Source of the DNA: Sporodiniella umbellata
Taxonomy: Eukaryota > Mucoromycota > Mucoromycetes > Mucorales > Rhizopodaceae
DNA: 64,000 nucleotides
Reading direction: 5' to 3'
Assembly: GCA_025677835.1 (NCBI GenBank)
Contig: JAIXMR010000031.1
Span: 151,040-215,039, forward strand
Part shown: positions 59,942-64,000 of the stretch, piece by piece
How the letters are laid out: each line of letters starts with the position of its first letter
Position numbering within the stretch: the stretch's first letter is position 1
Notes under the pieces: model-generated
What the model was told of the DNA's origin: nothing
Seen by the model: only the letters and a program-made list of their open reading frames with translations
The model's database searches: none
Translations under genes and position numbers: made by a program

Positions 59942-60682
59942 ATTGCTTTAAGTAGAAAAAAATTGATTGAACGACCCCTTCAACTTAGCGCTTTTTTGGT
60001 ACTCCGCATAGAAAGGCTGTGACGTTTATTGGCTGTGAAGATTGAATTTGTGCATAGGTCAAAAATCGCCTCTCTCAAACCAGGCAACTAAAAACAACAA
60101 TACAGTGCAATCGACGAATACGTTTTTTGAATCACATCATCTTCACTTTTTATGAATTGATTTAATACTTTTGTAAACTGTTACAATGAAAATAAAACTG
60201 TATTTGTTTTCAAAGCACATAAAAACAACAGGTCTAGCTGCTCCAAGTTCAGATGTTATAACGGTGCATAAAAGTTGCTTATACCTCGTCAGCATGTAAA
60301 TTGAGACCATAAGTAATCATTTACCTACTAAATCTGCTGAAAAAAAGACTCGATTTGTAAATTAACAAACTGCAGTTAGCGCAACACTAAAAAGCGGTCT
60401 CTTCGATCATAAGTAGATATTTTTTTTACAGTTTATGATATTTTGTTAGATATGATTGCCTTTTGAGCTATCTCCAATTATGTTTACCGAAAATGTACAA
60501 ATTCTCAAAGGTTAATTAGTACTTTTTTTTGTCTAAAAAATGATGACTTTGCACTATATTTACTGCAAGCCGTTCAAAAGAGCTAAACTATACACCATTC
60601 AAACTCAACCTGTTTCTTTTTCTTTCTTTTTTTTTTTTTGGTGTTTGCATAGTTTTTTCTTTCTCTTTCAAAACTTTTCTAA
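59942..60682. other. Divergent intergenic region
   Basis: A 741-bp spacer between Mic10 (minus) and the EF-hand gene (plus). A T16 pyrimidine tract lies close to the EF-hand start. No gene seen. Confidence 0.65.
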
Positions 60683-61267
60683 ATGAAGCGAATAAAAAGC
60701 GGTAAAAGAAAACGGCCTTTTTTATTTAAAAAAAAACATACTTATTACCTAAAGATAGTGTTTAGCAAAAACGATACAGAAGACACTGGATACCTAGATA
60801 GTAGCGGCCTTTACAGAGCATTACAAGAATTAAAAGTTCCTGTACAGCCAGAAGATATACAAGATATTTTAGAATCGGTAGGGAAAAAAAAGGAAGGAAA
60901 AGCAGATTTGGAGGATTTTTTAGACATTGTGTCAGAGCTGAAGGTAAACTGCTAGTAGACGTGCGTATAATATAAGCGTTCTTTATACTAAAAAAGAAAC
61001 AAACAGAACGCCGAGGATTTAGAAGAGGATGACTGCTATATACCCAATGAACAAGAAAAAAACCTAAACATCCTTTTTCAAATGCTTAGAGCCCCCAACG
61101 AATCAGGAATTACTTTAGATAGTATGCTGAAAGTATGTGCTGCGGAAGATCCGTCATGGACCAAGCACCAGGTCAAGGAAATGCTAAGTAAGGCGGATAC
61201 AAACCGCGATGGCATAATTGATTTAGATGAGTTAAGAGTTATTTATAAAAAAACGGGACTAAGCTAG
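60683..61267 (+). CDS. EF-hand calcium-binding protein
   Basis: About 153 residues from three exons. The first exon is only 19 bp (60683-60701) and is joined by a 57-bp intron ending at 60758 to give MKRIKSVFSKNDTEDTGYLD. Four EF-like helix-loop-helix units can be traced. The first loop (NDTEDTGYLDSSG) has Gly in place of the terminal Glu, so it is degenerate. The fourth loop (DTNRDGIIDLDE) is canonical, with Asp at 1, 5 and 9 and Glu at 12. Middle units (GKADLEDFLDIV, GITLDSMLKV) lack full ligands. It resembles calmodulin-like or centrin-like proteins but I cannot assign an ortholog. It converges on the Brf-like gene, 58 bp between stops. Confidence 0.83.
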
Positions 61268-61325
61268 AAGTTCTTTTTTGTTATTGAATATGTACGCATC
61301 GCTGCTTGTCTAGTTTTTTACAGCT

Positions 61326-62614
61326 TTATTTTTTTTTTATGTACAGGTCGATTTCTTTATCGGCCATATCCAAAGAAGATACACAAGGATCATCAAGATC
61401 GGGCGGTTCAGTAACAGTCCCTATTTCTTCTTTGAATAATAACGAATGGCTTTTGTCTATTATGTAGTTTGGAGTTAAGTTAACAATTTCTTGAAAATCA
61501 AATCCACGCTTGAGTAGGTTCCATGAATGAAATTTCAGATCATTAGAGAACTGTGGAACCTGACAGTTATCAAGCAGCTGTTTTGCATCTTGAAATGCCT
61601 TCCAGTTTTTTTTTCGCTCGTCTTCAGCCTTTCTTAAGGCGGGTGTTTTATATTCAAGTAAAGATTGAGGTAATTGAGCGTTCTCTCCCAATTCGAGAAT
61701 GTGCTTAAGGTAAGCGATCGAGTAACGATCTTTTGAAGGTGTTATATGAAGCAATTTAAACATACACTCATCAAGAAACTCCAGCATTTCATAGTACCTC
61801 TTCCGAAGGTTTTGTGTACCAATTTTTAATAGCTTTGACAGCTCAGGGAAGCCCCAAAAACCTCTACCTGTAACATACAATTCTTGGAAATGCTGTGCAG
61901 TTACAAGAGTGGCAGCGCAGACAAAAGGCCGAATTGTTGAGTCTGTTAGGTTGTATTGTTTGATGAGCTCTACTAAAGCTTGGGTTGTGTGTCTTAGATC
62001 TTCCTTATCGATATCTTTAAAAGATTCCTGTAGCTTGCTCTTTAAACGCATTACAATTATATTGTATATTTTGTCAACAACAAATAGCGTCTGTGACTCT
62101 ACAGTGTCGAGTTTGTCGAAAGAACCGTACAGTGGTGTAATCGCAAATTGAGCTGAAGACAGGATGTTCATATCTACTTTTTCGGGATATGCATCTGCAT
62201 AATCTGCAGGCTTCCATCCAGTTCTTGAGTTTGATCCAATTAAAGCAGCTAAAACCATGGTTGTTTCCAGCGTTCTTTGACGAAAAGCTGTAAATTTATG
62301 TCTGGCATGAAAACGAATGGCTAGTTTCATAGCTTCTTCGGGAAAATCAAAGAAACGAAATACTTTAGTGATGTTTTCGTAATAGCTTGTACTTTGAAGC
62401 GAATGTTTCATAGGCTTTTTAAAGTTAGCTGTAGCAATTCATTTGTTTCTCTTACGTTGTGAATCTCTCCTGTTTTGTTTTGAAAGGTTTCCGAATAGCC
62501 AGCTTGAAATGGATCAGGCTCCTCCAACACATGTCCGCAATCGGCGCAAACTACAAGCTGACTCTCTACATCTTCAACAACATTTTGGCCGCCACACCCT
62601 AGACAGTTAATCAT
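61326..62614 (-). CDS. TFIIB-related factor, Brf-like (BRF2-like in size)
   Basis: A 415-residue protein from two exons (62456-62614, 61326-62414; 41-bp intron, donor GTAAGAG). The N-terminal zinc ribbon has CLGC, then 16 residues later CADC, as in TFIIB and Brf. Two cyclin-like repeats follow, with FRFFDFPEEAMKLAIRFH and, in the second half, RGFWGFPELSKLLKIG and LGENAQLPQSLLEY. The C-terminus stops after DKEIDLYIKK, which resembles the start of Brf1 homology block II ('D-x-EID-x-YI'). The long Brf1 C-terminal domain is missing. It may be a TFIIIB subunit paralog of the BRF2 kind or a divergent Brf1. Upstream ATGs at 62731 are out of context, so 62614 is preferred. Confidence 0.78.
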
Positions 62615-64000
62615 GATAAAAAAAGACAAAGCATTACAATGATTTGCGTCCAAAAATCGAGATTTTTTAAAGCATTCAAAGTTTGTCTTGACAGTTTTGA
62701 AACTCCTAAAAAAGAAAACCCCACGATACACTATTTCCGGAATCCGTTCGGCAGTCCGAAAAAACTGTCAAACATGGGAATATATCTTCACAATATTATC
62801 TAGCCTTTTGCTCACAAGATGGTAGCTTTAGGCTTGGTTATACAGCAATTGCAGGAAAGCAAAAAGATATCATACTGTTGCTTCGGCTACAGGAATAATT
62901 TAAGCTTAAGTGTTTTGAAAGGGCTCTTCAAATTATCCATAGAAAGACTATATATTGCCTTAATTGTAAACCCCCGTTAAACTCGCCAATAGCTGCCAAA
63001 ATGTTTTTTCAAACTGGCGAATGGATTGCGGAAATATTGTATATTTCTGCCCCTCAGTTGCTAGAAGAAAATCCCAACTAACAGAGCTGACTTATTACAA
63101 AATGCTGAGAATCAGCATCTTTTTATGTAACGACAGAGGAGAAATACATCACTATAATGGCCTGTGGGAAATGCAAAAATGCTTTGAAGACCTAAGTATT
63201 CTAAAAAGATTTGTAAAAAACACAACAACAAAAAATACAACAGTCAAAATAGGTACCAAAAATTTTTTCTTAAAAAAAAAGGAGTACAATTCAAAATTTG
63301 ATAAATTAGATAGACAAAAAAAGCCTGATTATGGCAGATACCTTTAAGCTAAAACAACAGACAACTGGGAAATATAAACTGAAGCTATTTTACTTAATAA
63401 GTTTCAAGGAAGGTTAATATCATATCATACAGTGTTTCTAAAATTGATGTCGTACATTTTTGTATAATTTATATTATAAAATGCGACATTGATTGTGGAA
63501 ACACTGTACTAAAAGTTATTGTACCCATTCTAGTCAGTTTCATGGACTTCCATCGTTTTTTATACAAAAGAATATTCAGAGCTAGAAAACAATCCCAAAT
63601 TCCAGATTTAGCTTGGATTTTAAATGTTTTTCGTAATTTCATTGGTCCAAGTCGTCTTCCTATATTAGTCTCTTGAGCAATAGAAATACTGCGTGCTAAA
63701 AACTTTGATATTATCAAACAGGGGATAATCTAATGCTATCAAAAAAGTGCTACTATACATACGTTTCCTTTTCAAATTCAGTCGTATAGTGACTTACCTG
63801 TGTAAGCTGCAGTGGCTGCAGTCCATAATAAGGTACATGCAAGCTTTAGTTGAAGGTATGTATCTATCTACATCAGTTAGCATTTGAATAAGACTTTAAC
63901 AGAGTAGCCTTATGCTCTTAAAAATTAAACTTGATAAAGAATCAAACCAACTCGACAGATATAGGGCTATGTGGTACTGTTCGAACAGGTGCCTATTAAA
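62615..64000. other. Terminal gene-free region with a MITE-like hairpin
   Basis: No supported gene. Open frames at 63021-63347 (plus) and 63469-63717 (minus) have no recognised domain. The hairpin at 63428-63508 is listed separately. Confidence 0.6.
63428..63508. mobile_element. MITE-like palindromic element with CAGTG termini and TA flanks
   Basis: The left arm TACAGTGTTTC (63428-63438) is matched by GAAACACTGTA (63498-63508). Similarity continues inward (ATTGATGTCG...CATTTT against its imperfect complement), giving arms of about 31 bp around an AT-rich centre. Termini starting CAGT with TA at both edges resemble Tc1/mariner-type terminal repeats and their TA target duplication. The element is only 77 bp between the TAs, so it would be a non-autonomous remnant. 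Confidence 0.5.

Noticed and set aside
62408..62411. Overlapping ATGA stop/start as two separate genes in the Brf-like locus
   Set aside because: A 41-bp intron with GTAAGAG donor joins the zinc ribbon to the cyclin folds in frame, matching one TFIIB-type protein.
63021..63347. 108-codon plus-strand ORF near the window end
   Set aside because: Low-complexity Lys/Thr/Asn content and no recognisable family or intron structure.
63469..63717. Minus-strand ORF next to the hairpin as a Tc1-type transposase fragment
   Set aside because: No DDE or helix-turn-helix motif can be read; proximity to the hairpin alone is not enough.
1..64000. tRNA, rRNA, U6 snRNA or CRISPR array
   Set aside because: No B-box-like GGTTCRANNCC in a plausible cloverleaf, no U6 core sequence and no spaced direct repeats were found by eye; a covariance-model scan could still find small RNAs.

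Overview
The window reads as nuclear DNA of a filamentous fungus, most probably a Mucoromycota member (Mucorales-like). It is AT-rich and full of poly(T)/poly(A) runs. Genes are split by many short introns (about 40-130 bp, GT-AG with two GC-AG cases). The gene set is fungal: velvet regulator, APSES/ankyrin MBP1-type factor, mitochondrial Mic10 and FMP32. It also includes genes most Dikarya are thought to lack, namely a SNAPC1-like protein and a Brf-type TFIIB paralog. The lineage call is inference; no rRNA or other marker is present. CDS coordinates run from start codon to stop codon and include the introns, which I placed by reading-frame continuity and splice signals.

Layout. 1-3.36 kb has no gene. 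3.36-10.3 kb carries a Sfp1/JAZF1-like zinc-finger factor, a single-pass membrane SH3 protein and an alpha/beta hydrolase. 10.4-12.9 kb holds, on the minus strand, a mitochondrial thioredoxin and an ING-family PHD protein. 15.0-18.8 kb has a FAS1-domain secreted glycoprotein, mitochondrial enoyl-CoA hydratase and an FMP32/MCUR1-like coiled-coil protein. 19.5-31.9 kb has a Rad60/Esc2/NIP45-like SUMO-like-domain protein, a secreted PEBP-like protein, a Tat-SF1/Cus2 splicing factor, a SCYL2-type pseudokinase, NUDCD1 and a mitochondrial CaiB/BaiF CoA-transferase. 32.0-41.7 kb has a kelch-BTB protein, a large gene-poor gap, a velvet regulator and a subtilisin. 42.4-49.8 kb has SNAPC1-like, DHH1/DDX6 helicase, ATP synthase subunit g and glycogen synthase. 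50.9-57.1 kb has an MBP1-like factor, Rab5 and a multicopper oxidase with an acidic tail. 59.5-62.6 kb has Mic10, an EF-hand protein and a Brf/TFIIB-like factor. 62.6-64 kb is gene-free and holds a small MITE-like hairpin.

Most genes are unlinked housekeeping genes with no operon-like logic. Functional themes are mitochondria (thioredoxin, enoyl-CoA hydratase, FMP32, CoA-transferase, ATP20, Mic10), RNA metabolism (Cus2, DHH1), membrane traffic (SCYL2, Rab5), the secreted or cell-surface layer (FAS1, PEBP, subtilisin, multicopper oxidase, SH3 membrane protein) and gene regulation (Sfp1-like, ING, velvet, MBP1-like). The most interesting point is the co-occurrence of a SNAPc43-type subunit and a Brf-type TFIIB paralog with a truncated domain architecture. 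This hints at a metazoan/plant-like snRNA promoter machinery in a fungus. A second theme is structural: several convergent gene pairs have stop codons only 35-100 bp apart.
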